Shown: piece after piece, positions 1 to 7,862 of the stretch | Layout: each line of letters begins with the position of its first letter | Numbering within the stretch: position 1 is the stretch's first letter | From: Acidobacteriota bacterium | Lineage (GTDB): Bacteria > Acidobacteriota > Holophagae > Thermotomaculales > Thermotomaculaceae | Reading direction: 5' to 3' | DNA length: 18,437 nt | NCBI GenBank assembly: GCA_027067895.1 | Contig: JAMOUY010000414.1 | Location: 1 to 18,437 of the forward strand | The notes under the pieces: generated by a model | Seen by the model: the letters and a program-made list of their open reading frames with translations, nothing else | Told to the model about the DNA's origin: nothing | Databases searched by the model: none | Program-made: the position numbers and the translations under genes

Positions 1-1654
1 CGGGAGCAGCAACATCTGGTTTCAAGAAATAATCAACTTTTGTCGGGCCTGTTGAAGAAAACCATGTTTTGTATCCGGAAGGAATTTTTGCATATTTTGT
101 CTCAACAGAAATGGCAAAATAAATCGGGTCAGTAGAAGCTGCCAAAGCCTGTTTTAATGCCTCACCGTTTTCTTTTGAAATAAAAAATCCGGGAATATGA
201 AGTTCAAATGGACAGTTGATTCCAATGCTTGTATCCATGTTGATTATTCCACCGCCTTCTTCATCTGCCGCTTTATTGTTGTAAACAATTACCGCCGCAG
301 CACCTGCATCTTCGCAATGCTTAATCTTTTGACAAAAATAACAGTCTCCCCTTTTTACAAGTGCAACCTTCCCGCTTAAATCAACACCGTTTAACTCTCC
401 GCATGCCTTTTCATCCGATGTGTAATCCGCAAGGTCAACAACCTCCGTTTTAGGAAACTCCGTCAGGTTTATAGCAACCTGAGTATCAACTCCGTACTCA
501 ATATCCGTTAAACCTTCAATAGGCACATCATTTATATAAAAACTTGTATGCCTAATAGTCTGATAGTCCCTCTCATTGTCAATTGCGCCAACCGTAATTG
601 CATCGGGGGCGTTTCCGGGAGAGGAAACACTCATGGGAACAAGGGCAAACTCGTCAAGGTGGTTTCTAAAACAATCATGTCCGTTTGAGCAGTCAACACC
701 GTATTTATCAATCAAATCTTCTATATTGTCTCCCTCGTTTCCTGCCGCAACAGTAACAACAACGCCTGCGTTAACGGCATTCTCAATAGCCTGCACTTCC
801 GGGTCATTAGATGCGGAAGTATTACCAATGTCTCCGCCAAGGCTTAAATTGATAACATCCATTCCGTCGTTGGTTGCAGTATCAACTCCGTTAATTATGG
901 AAGACTGGTATGCTCCAACACCGTTAGCGCTTGACGTAAACACCTTGTAGTTTCCAAGGTATGCTCCGGGTGCAGCGCCTAAGAGTTTATAGAGAAACAT
1001 ACCGTCCTGAACTTCCACATAATTCCCTGCGGCACAGCCCGCACATGCCGTACCGTGGCCGTATTGGTCGGAAGCGTTTGAATCATATCCGAAATTTTTG
1101 GCAACAATAACCTTGTTGTTTGTTAAATCAGGCTCATTGTTAGAACCCGGATCAAAACCTTCCGGATACTCAAAACCTTCGTCGTTAAACATCGGGTTTG
1201 AAATGTCAATACCGGTGTCAAGAATAGCAATTTTAACTCCCTTGCCAATATCGGAATTTGACATCCCAAGCCTTCTGTAAATTGCAACGTTTCCGCAAAT
1301 TCTGTTTGCACCGTCAAGTTTTAACTCATGAAACTTGTCTTTTGCAACATATTTTACACCGGGATATTCCTTTATTTTCTCAACAAGTGAAGGATCAACT
1401 TCAACAAAAACCGCATTCAAAACAGTTTGAACGGCACCGACAGATTTCCCCTTCAATTTTTTCTCAACAAAATCAATAAAACCCTTTTGCTGTTCAACAA
1501 TTTCCTGCCTGTAAAGTTTGGCAGCCTTTGTTTTAAGGTTTTTCTTAACATACTTAACCACAGGCTGTTTGTCCAAAACAACAATGTATCTTTCGGAAGC
1601 AAACAGACTGCCAGTTAATAACACCATGACCATAAAAAACAAGATTTTTTTCAT
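1..1654 (-). CDS. Secreted subtilisin-like serine protease with PA-domain insert (3' end outside window)
   Basis: This frame starts at ATG 1654 and runs off the left edge after about 551 codons, so the C-terminus is missing. A signal peptide (MKKILFFMVMVLLTGSLFA) is followed by an inhibitor-I9-type propeptide (about residues 21-112, starting ERYIVVLDKQ). The S8 catalytic domain shows Asp146 in AILDTGID, His200 in YGHGTACAG and the oxyanion Asn306 in VAAGNEGDN. A protease-associated domain lies at about 370-490 (GKVALVKRGDCYFCQKIKHC, then AGAAAVIVYNN). The STGPT and KPDVAAPG segments, which precede the catalytic GTS serine in the family, sit right at the edge; the serine itself lies outside. 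A PA domain between the Asn and Ser blocks is typical of Vpr/lactocepin/C5a-type subtilases, which are extracellular endopeptidases. A GGGGGTG ribosome site precedes the start by 3 bases. The gene lies 30 bases after the TPR gene, probably in the same transcript. Many cysteines suggest disulfides. Confidence 0.93.
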   Translation of the reverse strand, partial: MKKILFFMVMVLLTGSLFASERYIVVLDKQPVVKYVKKNLKTKAAKLYRQEIVEQQKGFIDFVEKKLKGKSVGAVQTVLNAVFVEVDPSLVEKIKEYPGVKYVAKDKFHELKLDGANRICGNVAIYRRLGMSNSDIGKGVKIAILDTGIDISNPMFNDEGFEYPEGFDPGSNNEPDLTNNKVIVAKNFGYDSNASDQYGHGTACAGCAAGNYVEVQDGMFLYKLLGAAPGAYLGNYKVFTSSANGVGAYQSSIINGVDTATNDGMDVINLSLGGDIGNTSASNDPEVQAIENAVNAGVVVTVAAGNEGDNIEDLIDKYGVDCSNGHDCFRNHLDEFALVPMSVSSPGNAPDAITVGAIDNERDYQTIRHTSFYINDVPIEGLTDIEYGVDTQVAINLTEFPKTEVVDLADYTSDEKACGELNGVDLSGKVALVKRGDCYFCQKIKHCEDAGAAAVIVYNNKAADEEGGGIINMDTSIGINCPFELHIPGFFISKENGEALKQALAASTDPIYFAISVETKYAKIPSGYKTWFSSTGPTKVDYFLKPDVAAP

Positions 1655-1684
1655 ATACACCCCCGTATTTAAAATAGTTTAAAT

Positions 1685-2626
1685 TTATTGGCTACCGCTT
1701 AATCCCTGAATAAGCCCTTGACAATCTGCGGCATATTTGCCGTTAGGAGCAATTTCAAGATACTTTTTCAAGGTTTCAACACATTTTTTCATATCGCCTA
1801 TTCTAAGATAAAGAAGCCCCAACTGATAGTATGCATCCGCATATTTCGGGTCAACTTCAAGCGCTTTTTCAAGATAGATTTTGGCATTTGTATCGTCTCC
1901 CGCATTTATGTATTCAACGGCCTTGTTGTAATATTCTGCCGGACCAATTGCCCCCATCTCTTCCGCTTTTTTATGATATTTCTGATAACTTTCCTCGTCG
2001 CCTTTCTTTTTATAAACGTCTGCAAGCAAAACATAGGCATGCCCCATGCTCGGATTTAATTCTATCGCTTTCAACAATTCTCTTTCCGCATCGTCAAGTT
2101 TGTTGTTTAAAAGGTCTATCCTTCCAAGGTGAAACCATGCATAAGCAAGGTTGGGATTCAACTCAACCGCTTTTTTAAGCAAAGGATATGCTTCTTTATC
2201 GTTTTTCTTTTTCAAAAATTCAACCGCCTGATTGAATGCAAGTGCCGCCCTGTCTTCGGGAGACAGTTTGCTTTCCTGCTGCATTGCCGCCGCTTTTACA
2301 CTCATAAGTTTGATATTTTCAACTTTTTTATCGCTTATTATAGGTTTGGTAACAGTTTCGTAGGAAACATAGCCTTCTTTTTCAAACTTCACCGTATAAC
2401 TTGCAATGTTTAAGGTAACCTTCGCAATTCCCTTTTCATTTGTTACCAATTCTTTTTTAAAACTTTTTCTTTTTTTCATTGTAACTGTGATTTTAACGCC
2501 TTCAATAGGCTTATTGTTTTCATCCACAACTTTAAAGATAATCATTCCCGCCTGAATTCCGGCAAAGGATTTAACCGTAAAAATTAAAATCAAGAAAAAC
2601 ACACTTACAAATTTCAAAACCTTCAT
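1685..2626 (-). CDS. Exported carboxypeptidase-regulatory-like / TPR repeat protein
   Basis: The protein has 313 residues. An N-terminal signal sequence (MKVLKFVSVFFLILIFTVKS, then FAG) targets it across the inner membrane. Residues about 25-107 look like a carboxypeptidase regulatory-like or PEGA beta-sandwich (FKVVDENNKPIEGVKITV, then YTVKFEKEGYVSYE). Residues 124-295 hold about five TPR units with the usual ALELNP-type ends (KAVELNPNLAYAWFHLG, KAIELNPSMGHAYVLLA, KALEVDPKYADAYYQLG). TPRs mediate protein-protein contacts, so a periplasmic scaffold is likely; there is no visible catalytic motif and the partner is unknown. The start was placed at ATG 2626 rather than the in-frame ATG at 2644. 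The first ATG abuts the rimO stop and lacks a ribosome site, while GGAG at 2635-2638 is 8 bases before 2626 and a signal peptide then begins directly. It sits between rimO and the subtilase. Confidence 0.88.
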   Translation of the reverse strand: MKVLKFVSVFFLILIFTVKSFAGIQAGMIIFKVVDENNKPIEGVKITVTMKKRKSFKKELVTNEKGIAKVTLNIASYTVKFEKEGYVSYETVTKPIISDKKVENIKLMSVKAAAMQQESKLSPEDRAALAFNQAVEFLKKKNDKEAYPLLKKAVELNPNLAYAWFHLGRIDLLNNKLDDAERELLKAIELNPSMGHAYVLLADVYKKKGDEESYQKYHKKAEEMGAIGPAEYYNKAVEYINAGDDTNAKIYLEKALEVDPKYADAYYQLGLLYLRIGDMKKCVETLKKYLEIAPNGKYAADCQGLIQGLSGSQ

Positions 2627-2628
2627 AA

Positions 2629-2640
2629 TCCTTTCTCCTT
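2629..2640 (-). promoter_or_regulatory. Ribosome binding site deciding the start of the TPR gene
   Basis: AAGGAGAAAGGA lies between two in-frame ATGs. It can only serve the second one (2626), which is why the longer frame was not used. Confidence 0.75.
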
Positions 2641-2644
2641 TCAT

Positions 2645-3961
2645 TTATAAAATTTTTCCTAAAATATCATAGTGCATTGCCATTTCAATGTTAACCTTTT
2701 TAAAATCCCCGACATTAGCAAAACCCTCGTTAATCAAAGTAACTCCGTCAATTTCCGGAGCCTGTCCCCTATGCCTTGCTTTTAAAAGATACTCTGTTTC
2801 CTCATAATAACCTTCAACAACAACTTCCAAATCTCTGCCTACAAGTTCCTTGTTAATATTGTACGATATCTCCTTCTGCATTTCCATAATTTCATTCATT
2901 CTTTTTTCTTTTGTGTCTTCACTCACAGTATCTTCCAAGGCAAAAGCGGGAGTCCCTTCCTCATGGGAATAGGTAAACACTCCCAAATGGTTAAATCTTG
3001 CTTTCCTTACAAAATTCTTCAATTCCTCAAACTCCCTTTCTCCCTCATTAGGGTATCCGACTATTAGTGCCGTCCTTATATAGACGTTGTTTTTAAATGT
3101 TTTTTTGATTTTTTCCAAAAGTTTGAGATATTCATCACCGTTTCCCGGCCTTTTCATTGATTTTAAAACTTTTTCAGATGAGTGTTGCAAAGGAATGTCA
3201 ATATAGTTGCAAATCTTTTCGCTTTCGGACATAACCTTTAAAAGCCTGTAGGTTATCTCTCCCGGATATAGGTACATCACCCTAATCCAAAAATCTCCCT
3301 CAATTTTGTTCAACTCTTCCAAAAGGTTTGCAAGACAGTCTTTTATTCCCAAATCCGCGCCGTACATTGTTGAATCCTGAGAAATAAGGATAACTTCCTT
3401 ATAGCCTTGCTCAACAAGGCTTTTTACCTCGTTTTTAACAGACTCAATGCTTCTGCTTCTAAGTTTTCCCCTTATGCCGGGAATTGCGCAGAAAGAGCAT
3501 TTATGGTTGCATCCTTCGGAAATTTTCACGTATTCGTAAACAGTGTTTGACAAAATTCTCGGGGATTTTTCGGAATAAACGTATTGAGGCATTTTAAACT
3601 GCGAAATTTTTATATTCTCAAGAATGTCGGTTATGTTTTCAATATCGTCAAGGCTTACAAAGTAATCAATTTCAGAAATTTCTTTTCTCAACTCACCTAC
3701 ATACCTTTGAACAAGGCAACCTGCAACGACAAGTTTTCCGATTTTTCCCTCTTTTTTCAACTCTGCAAGTTCAAGTATTCTGTCTATTGATTCCTCTTTT
3801 GCGGGATTTATAAAACCGCAGGTGTTTACTATGGCGAAATCCACATAAGAATCAAGGTTTAAGGCAGGCTCGTATCCTTTTTCAAGCAGACAGCCTGCCA
3901 TAACTTCGGAATCAACCGTATTTTTGGGACAACCTAATGTCAGGAAAAAAAATTTAGGCAT
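2645..3961 (-). CDS. rimO: Ribosomal protein S12 methylthiotransferase RimO
   Basis: This 438-residue radical-SAM methylthiotransferase adds a methylthio group to the conserved Asp of ribosomal protein S12. The N-terminal UPF0004 domain has LGCPKNTVDSE, the RimO form of this motif (MiaB has a CQMN type). It supplies the auxiliary-cluster cysteines C11, C48 (VNTCGF) and C82 (AGCLVQR). The radical-SAM cluster motif CxxxCxxC is C151-C155-C158 (SEGCNHKCSFCAIPGIRGK). A TRAM-type domain follows at about 370-438. Length and domain order are normal for RimO. The start is 3 bases after the asnS stop with no clear ribosome binding site, so translation is probably coupled to asnS. Identity is firm because of the CPKN signature. 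Confidence 0.96.
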   Translation of the reverse strand: MPKFFFLTLGCPKNTVDSEVMAGCLLEKGYEPALNLDSYVDFAIVNTCGFINPAKEESIDRILELAELKKEGKIGKLVVAGCLVQRYVGELRKEISEIDYFVSLDDIENITDILENIKISQFKMPQYVYSEKSPRILSNTVYEYVKISEGCNHKCSFCAIPGIRGKLRSRSIESVKNEVKSLVEQGYKEVILISQDSTMYGADLGIKDCLANLLEELNKIEGDFWIRVMYLYPGEITYRLLKVMSESEKICNYIDIPLQHSSEKVLKSMKRPGNGDEYLKLLEKIKKTFKNNVYIRTALIVGYPNEGEREFEELKNFVRKARFNHLGVFTYSHEEGTPAFALEDTVSEDTKEKRMNEIMEMQKEISYNINKELVGRDLEVVVEGYYEETEYLLKARHRGQAPEIDGVTLINEGFANVGDFKKVNIEMAMHYDILGKIL

Positions 3962-3964
3962 AAA

Positions 3965-5254
3965 TTACGGATAAAGTCTGTTAAGCATTCTCGGCCAAGG
4001 TATTGTCTCCCTTACATGGTGCAGTCCGCATATCCATGCAACCGTTCTCTCGATTCCGAGACCAAATCCCCCGTGGGGCACCGAGCCGTATCTCCTCAAA
4101 TCAAGATACCATTTGTAATTTTCTTCGGGAATTCCCTCTTCTCTAATCCTTTTAAGCAAATAGTCAATATCCGCAGACCTTTCCCCTCCTCCAACTATTT
4201 CACCGTATCCTTCGGGGGCAAGCACGTCAACTCCCAATGCGAGTTTCGGGTCTTTTTCGTCAAGTTTAAAATAAAACGCTTTGAAACTTGCGGGAAATCT
4301 GTGGACAAGAATCGGCTTGTCATACTCTTTTGTCAAAATAGTTTCGTCGTCTCCGCCAAAATCTTCTCCCCACTTTATATCAGAGCCCAAGTTTTGCAAT
4401 TTTTCAACAGCCTCAGTGTAAGTCATTCTGATAAAAGGCCTTTTAATTTTTTCAAGTTTTGAAATATCCCTTTCAAGGATTTTCAACTCTTCCATTCTTT
4501 TGTCAAGCACCCTTGCAACAATGTATTCAACAAATTCTTCCGCAAGATTCATCACGTCTTCAAGCGTTGCAAAGGCAACCTCGGGCTCAACCATCCAAAA
4601 TTCCATCAAATGCCTTCTTGTTTTGGATTTTTCAGCCCTGAAAGTGGGGCCGAAGCAGTAAACCTTTTTAAAAGCGGCAATTGCCGCCTCCGAATACAAC
4701 TGACCGCTCTGGGTAAGGTATGCGGTTTCTCCGAAATAATCGGTTTTAAAAAGGGTTGTAGAGCCTTCCGCCGCATTGGGCGTTAAAATAGGGGAATCAA
4801 CAAGGACAAAGTCTCTTTCGTCAAAGAAAGCCCTGCACGCTTTTATAATTTCAGCCCTAACCCTTAAAATCGCCCACTGTCTTTTTGAACGGAGCCATAA
4901 ATGCCTGTGGTCCATTAAAAAATCAATGCCATGCTCTTTGGGGGTTATGGGAAAAGGCTCGGAAATCTGATAGATTTTCAAATCTTTGACAAGAAGTTCA
5001 TAACTTCCGTCTCTGGGATTTTGCTGAACAATTCCGCTAACCTCAATTGAACTTTCCTGAGTAAGTTTTTTAAAGTCTTCCATAGCACTGTCAGAGGTTT
5101 CACCTTTTATAAAAACGCACTGAACAAATGCCGAGCCGTCTCTCAATTCAACAAACCTGATTTTTCCGTGTTTTCTTTTAAGCCTTACCCAGCCTTGCAG
5201 GGTAACCTCTTTACCTACATAATCCCCCATGTATTTGGCAAGAATCACAGGCAT
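3965..5254 (-). CDS. asnS: Asparaginyl-tRNA synthetase
   Basis: The 429-residue class II aminoacyl-tRNA synthetase charges tRNA-Asn. An N-terminal OB-fold anticodon-binding domain (about 15-100, [20 protein letters not shown]) precedes the catalytic core. Motif 1 is around 148-164 ([15 protein letters not shown]). Motif 2 is around 198-228 ([10 protein letters not shown], then [16 protein letters not shown]). Motif 3 is around 396-408 ([13 protein letters not shown]). The RHLxEFWMxEPE version of motif 2 is the AsnRS form; AspRS usually has RHxPEFTQ. The length also fits AsnRS, since bacterial AspRS carries a large extra insertion domain. GGAGGA at 5261-5266 is 6 bases before the ATG. The gene follows pnp by 24 bases and runs into rimO. 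Its presence means the cell can charge tRNA-Asn directly; whether a transamidation route also exists cannot be seen here. Confidence 0.95.
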   Translation of the reverse strand: MPVILAKYMGDYVGKEVTLQGWVRLKRKHGKIRFVELRDGSAFVQCVFIKGETSDSAMEDFKKLTQESSIEVSGIVQQNPRDGSYELLVKDLKIYQISEPFPITPKEHGIDFLMDHRHLWLRSKRQWAILRVRAEIIKACRAFFDERDFVLVDSPILTPNAAEGSTTLFKTDYFGETAYLTQSGQLYSEAAIAAFKKVYCFGPTFRAEKSKTRRHLMEFWMVEPEVAFATLEDVMNLAEEFVEYIVARVLDKRMEELKILERDISKLEKIKRPFIRMTYTEAVEKLQNLGSDIKWGEDFGGDDETILTKEYDKPILVHRFPASFKAFYFKLDEKDPKLALGVDVLAPEGYGEIVGGGERSADIDYLLKRIREEGIPEENYKWYLDLRRYGSVPHGGFGLGIERTVAWICGLHHVRETIPWPRMLNRLYP

Positions 5255-5260
5255 AATTAT

Positions 5261-5266
5261 TCCTCC
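5261..5266 (-). promoter_or_regulatory. Ribosome binding site of asnS
   Basis: GGAGGA lies 6 bases before the asnS ATG in the 24-base pnp-asnS gap. No promoter or hairpin is visible in that gap, supporting cotranscription. Confidence 0.7.
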
Positions 5267-5278
5267 GAATTTTTAGTT

Positions 5279-7486
5279 TTACTCTTCTTTTTTATCCTTG
5301 TCTCTGTTTCTGTCTCTGTAATTTCTGTTGTCTCTGTTGTAATTTCCGTGTCTCGGCCTATGGTCTCTGTGCCTTCTGTTGTCGTTTCCCGAATTTCTTT
5401 CTCCGCCTTCGCCCTCTTCGTCTTTCAGCAACTGCTTTCTGCTTAAATTAACCCTTCCAAGGTTGTCTATATCTTTCACAATAACAAGGACTTTCTGATT
5501 GAGTTTCAATTCGTCCGCAACGTTTCTTACAAAGTGGTTTGCTATTTCGCTTTTGTGCAAAAGACCTTCTTTGCCGGGCAAAATTTCAACAAATGCGCCG
5601 TAATCCTCTATTCTTTTCACAACGCCTTCGTAAACTTTTCCGACTTCCGGCACGGCGGTTACCATCTTTATCAGTTCAATCGCTTTTTGAGACGCATCTT
5701 CGTTTGTCGCGGCAACCATAACTTTTCCGTCCTGCTTGATGTCTATCTTTACTCCGGTAGAATCAACGATTTCTTTTATCGTTTTGCCGCCGGGGCCGAT
5801 TAAATCCCTAATTTTGTCGGTTGAAATTTCCAATTCGGTAATTCTCGGAGCAAATGGCGACAAATCTTTTCTCGGCTCGGGGATAACGGCCGTCATTTTA
5901 TCAAGCAGAAAATCAATGGCTTTTCTTGCCTGATTTAAAGCCTCGGCCATTAACTCTTCGGTAAGCCCTTTGATTTTTATATCCATCTGCAAAGCGGTAA
6001 TTCCGTCTTTCGTTCCAGCAACTTTGAAATCCATATCTCCGTAATGGTCTTCCGCACCGGCTATATCGGTAAGAATTGCGTATTTGTCTCCCTCTTTAAC
6101 AAGTCCCATTGCAATTCCCGCAACAGGCTTTTTAAGGGGAACGCCTGCGTCCATAAGGGACAAAGTTCCGCCGCAAACCGTTGCCATTGAGGAAGAGCCG
6201 TTTGATTCAAGGATTTCGGAAACAACTCTGATTATGTAAGGAAATTCCTCTTCGGCAGGAATCATAGGCTCTATCGCCCTTTTGGCAAGAGCGCCGTGGC
6301 CTATTTCCCTTCTTCCGGGACCTCTCAAAGGCCTTACCTCACCAACGCTGAAAGGCGGAAAATTATAGTGAAGCATGAATTTTTCTTCCTCTTCACCTTC
6401 AAGGCCGTCAATCAACTGGCTGTCTCCAAACGTTCCAAGCGTGGTAGTAACCAAAGCCTGAGTTTCTCCCCTCGTAAAAAGGGCTGAGCCGTGTGCTCTC
6501 GGCATTACGCTAACTTCGCAACTTACAGGCCTAATCTCGTCAAAAGCCCTGTCGTCAAGCCTTTTGCCTTCGTTAAGCACGTAGTTTCTGAAAAGTTTTT
6601 CTTTAATTCTGTCAAAAATGTATGCCACGTCTTCTTGAAGTTCCTCATCATAACTTTCAACAAGGTTTTTCTTCAACTCTTTAACCGCTTTTGCCGATTT
6701 CAGTTTGCCTTTTATCCTCAAAGCGTCAAGAAGTTTGTCGGAAATCTCTCTTTCAACGTCCAAGAAGAGCACTTCGTCAATAAATCTTTCTTCAACCTTG
6801 ACTTTTTCAGGCTTAATCATGTCGTAAAGTTCTTTCTGAGCCTTTACCAACTCTTTGATGTGGGTATGGGCAAATTCAAGAGCCTTTACCATAACTTCGT
6901 TGGAAACTTCTTTGGCGCCTGCTTCAACCATAACAATCGCTTCTTCCGTTCCCGCAACAACAAGGTCAAGAAGAGACTTTTCTTTGTCTTCGTGAGCGGG
7001 ATTTACCACAAATTCGCCGTCAATATAGCCTACCCTTACCGCACCGACGGGTATGGTAAAGGGAATTTGCGAAATATAAAGCGCCGCAGATGCGGCTGTT
7101 ATGGCAAGCACTTCCGGTTCGTTCTTGCTGTCAAAAGAGTAAACGTTTGCTATTACCTGAACCTCGTTGAAAAAGTTTTCCGGAAACAGAGGCCTTAAAG
7201 GCCTGTCAATCAGTCTGCTTGTCAAAACCTCTTTTGTTGACGGTTTTCCTTCTCTTTTGAAAAATCCGCCGGGAATTTTTCCCGCAGAAAATGTGTGTTC
7301 CTTATAATCGCAAACAAGAGGAAAGAAGTCTATTCCTTCCCTCGGTTCGTCGGACATACATGCGGTTACCAAAACCCTTGTATCTCCACTGCTAATCAAT
7401 ACGGCGCCGTTAGCCTGCTTGGCTATAACGCCTGTTTCCATGGTAATCTCTTTTCCACCTATGGAAACTTTTACTTCCTTTTTCAT
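5279..7486 (-). CDS. pnp: Polynucleotide phosphorylase
   Basis: This 735-residue phosphorolytic 3'-5' exoribonuclease degrades RNA to nucleoside diphosphates, normally as a ring trimer in the RNA degradosome. Two RNase PH-like domains are seen: the first holds GGFFKREGKPS and LIDRPLRPLFPENF, the second holds LRGPGRREIGHGALAKRA and MDFKVAGTKDGITALQMDIK. They are separated by an alpha-helical linker domain. A KH domain (about 545-605) carries the GPGG loop in DLIGPGGKTIKEI, and an S1 domain follows (about 610-682, GKVYEGVVKRIEDYGAFVEI). The last 38 residues, from about 698, form a low-complexity tail rich in Asn, Arg, Asp and His, probably disordered and RNA-binding. The gene is 26 bases after rpsO, with a modest AGGGA ribosome site. 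The gap is too short for the RNase III-processed autoregulatory hairpin known from E. coli rpsO-pnp. Confidence 0.97.
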   Translation of the reverse strand: MKKEVKVSIGGKEITMETGVIAKQANGAVLISSGDTRVLVTACMSDEPREGIDFFPLVCDYKEHTFSAGKIPGGFFKREGKPSTKEVLTSRLIDRPLRPLFPENFFNEVQVIANVYSFDSKNEPEVLAITAASAALYISQIPFTIPVGAVRVGYIDGEFVVNPAHEDKEKSLLDLVVAGTEEAIVMVEAGAKEVSNEVMVKALEFAHTHIKELVKAQKELYDMIKPEKVKVEERFIDEVLFLDVEREISDKLLDALRIKGKLKSAKAVKELKKNLVESYDEELQEDVAYIFDRIKEKLFRNYVLNEGKRLDDRAFDEIRPVSCEVSVMPRAHGSALFTRGETQALVTTTLGTFGDSQLIDGLEGEEEEKFMLHYNFPPFSVGEVRPLRGPGRREIGHGALAKRAIEPMIPAEEEFPYIIRVVSEILESNGSSSMATVCGGTLSLMDAGVPLKKPVAGIAMGLVKEGDKYAILTDIAGAEDHYGDMDFKVAGTKDGITALQMDIKIKGLTEELMAEALNQARKAIDFLLDKMTAVIPEPRKDLSPFAPRITELEISTDKIRDLIGPGGKTIKEIVDSTGVKIDIKQDGKVMVAATNEDASQKAIELIKMVTAVPEVGKVYEGVVKRIEDYGAFVEILPGKEGLLHKSEIANHFVRNVADELKLNQKVLVIVKDIDNLGRVNLSRKQLLKDEEGEGGERNSGNDNRRHRDHRPRHGNYNRDNRNYRDRNRDKDKKEE

Positions 7487-7512
7487 AATTTCCCTACTTT
7501 TAGATTTTTGAA

Positions 7513-7779
7513 TTATTTTCTTAGACCGAGTTTGTTAACAATATCTCTGTACCTGTTAAAGTCTTTCTTTTTAAGGTATTCAAGCAGTTTCTTTCTCTGA
7601 GAAACAAGTTTTAAAAGACCTCTTCTTGAATGGAAGTCTTTTTTGTGAACTTTGAAATGCTCGGTTAAGTAATTGATTCTTTCCGTTAATAAAGCAATCT
7701 GCACCTCGGGGGAACCCGTGTCTTTATCGTGTTTCCCGAAGGCGCCGATAATCTCCGATTTTTTCTCTTTCGTAAGCAT
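7513..7779 (-). CDS. rpsO: Small ribosomal subunit protein S15
   Basis: The protein has 88 residues, essentially the standard S15 length. It binds the central domain of 16S rRNA at the helix 20-22 junction early in 30S assembly. Family hallmarks are seen: an N-terminal [20 protein letters not shown], the helix containing [20 protein letters not shown], and [19 protein letters not shown] near the end. A strong GGAGGTGG ribosome site (7783-7790) lies 3 bases before the ATG. It is the first gene of the rpsO-pnp-asnS-rimO run, directly downstream of a good promoter. Confidence 0.97.
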   Translation of the reverse strand: MLTKEKKSEIIGAFGKHDKDTGSPEVQIALLTERINYLTEHFKVHKKDFHSRRGLLKLVSQRKKLLEYLKKKDFNRYRDIVNKLGLRK

Positions 7780-7782
7780 CAG

Positions 7783-7790
7783 CCACCTCC
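7783..7790 (-). promoter_or_regulatory. Strong ribosome binding site of rpsO
   Basis: GGAGGTGG is a near-complete match to the 16S anti-Shine-Dalgarno sequence, 3 bases from the ATG. It fits a highly expressed ribosomal protein. Confidence 0.8.
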
Positions 7791-7808
7791 AAAATTTTTA
7801 TATACTTC

Positions 7809-7822
7809 GCCCTGAAAAGGAC
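7809..7822 (-). promoter_or_regulatory. Small hairpin at the 5' end of the rpsO leader
   Basis: On the minus strand GTCCT-TTTC-AGGGC can fold into a 5-base-pair stem with a four-base loop and one U-G wobble next to the terminal G-C pair. It falls at the transcription start predicted from the promoter. It could be a 5' stabilising hairpin or part of an S15 operator; this is inference only. Confidence 0.35.
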
Positions 7823-7827
7823 AAAAT

Positions 7828-7856
7828 AGTTTAGCACGTCTTGAAATTGTTGTAAA
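7828..7856 (-). promoter_or_regulatory. Sigma70-type promoter of the rpsO-pnp operon
   Basis: TTTACA (7851-7856), a spacer of exactly 17 bases and TAAACT (7828-7833) with an upstream TG (extended -10, TGCTAAACT). It lies entirely in the 83-base gap between era and rpsO. The predicted start is near 7821, giving a leader of about 40 bases. No terminator for era is seen before it, so read-through from era is also possible. Confidence 0.65.
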
Positions 7857-7862
7857 GCCCCG

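Noticed and set aside
5285..5395. Repeated TCTCTGT-like words resembling a microsatellite or CRISPR-like repeat
   Set aside because: The words are irregular, lack spacers of constant length and stay in frame as Arg/Asn/Asp codons of the PNPase tail.
6491..7198. 235-codon plus-strand open frame opposite pnp, and a 188-codon one at 13978-14544 opposite the LysM gene
   Set aside because: Both lie antisense to well-supported genes. Their translations are rich in Phe, Cys and Arg in the manner of reverse-strand shadows of Lys/Glu-rich coding sequence, and no domain is recognisable.
7487..7512. Possible RNase III-processed pnp leader as in E. coli
   Set aside because: The rpsO-pnp gap is only 26 bases, too short for the long double hairpin that E. 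coli uses for PNPase autoregulation, and no hairpin is visible.
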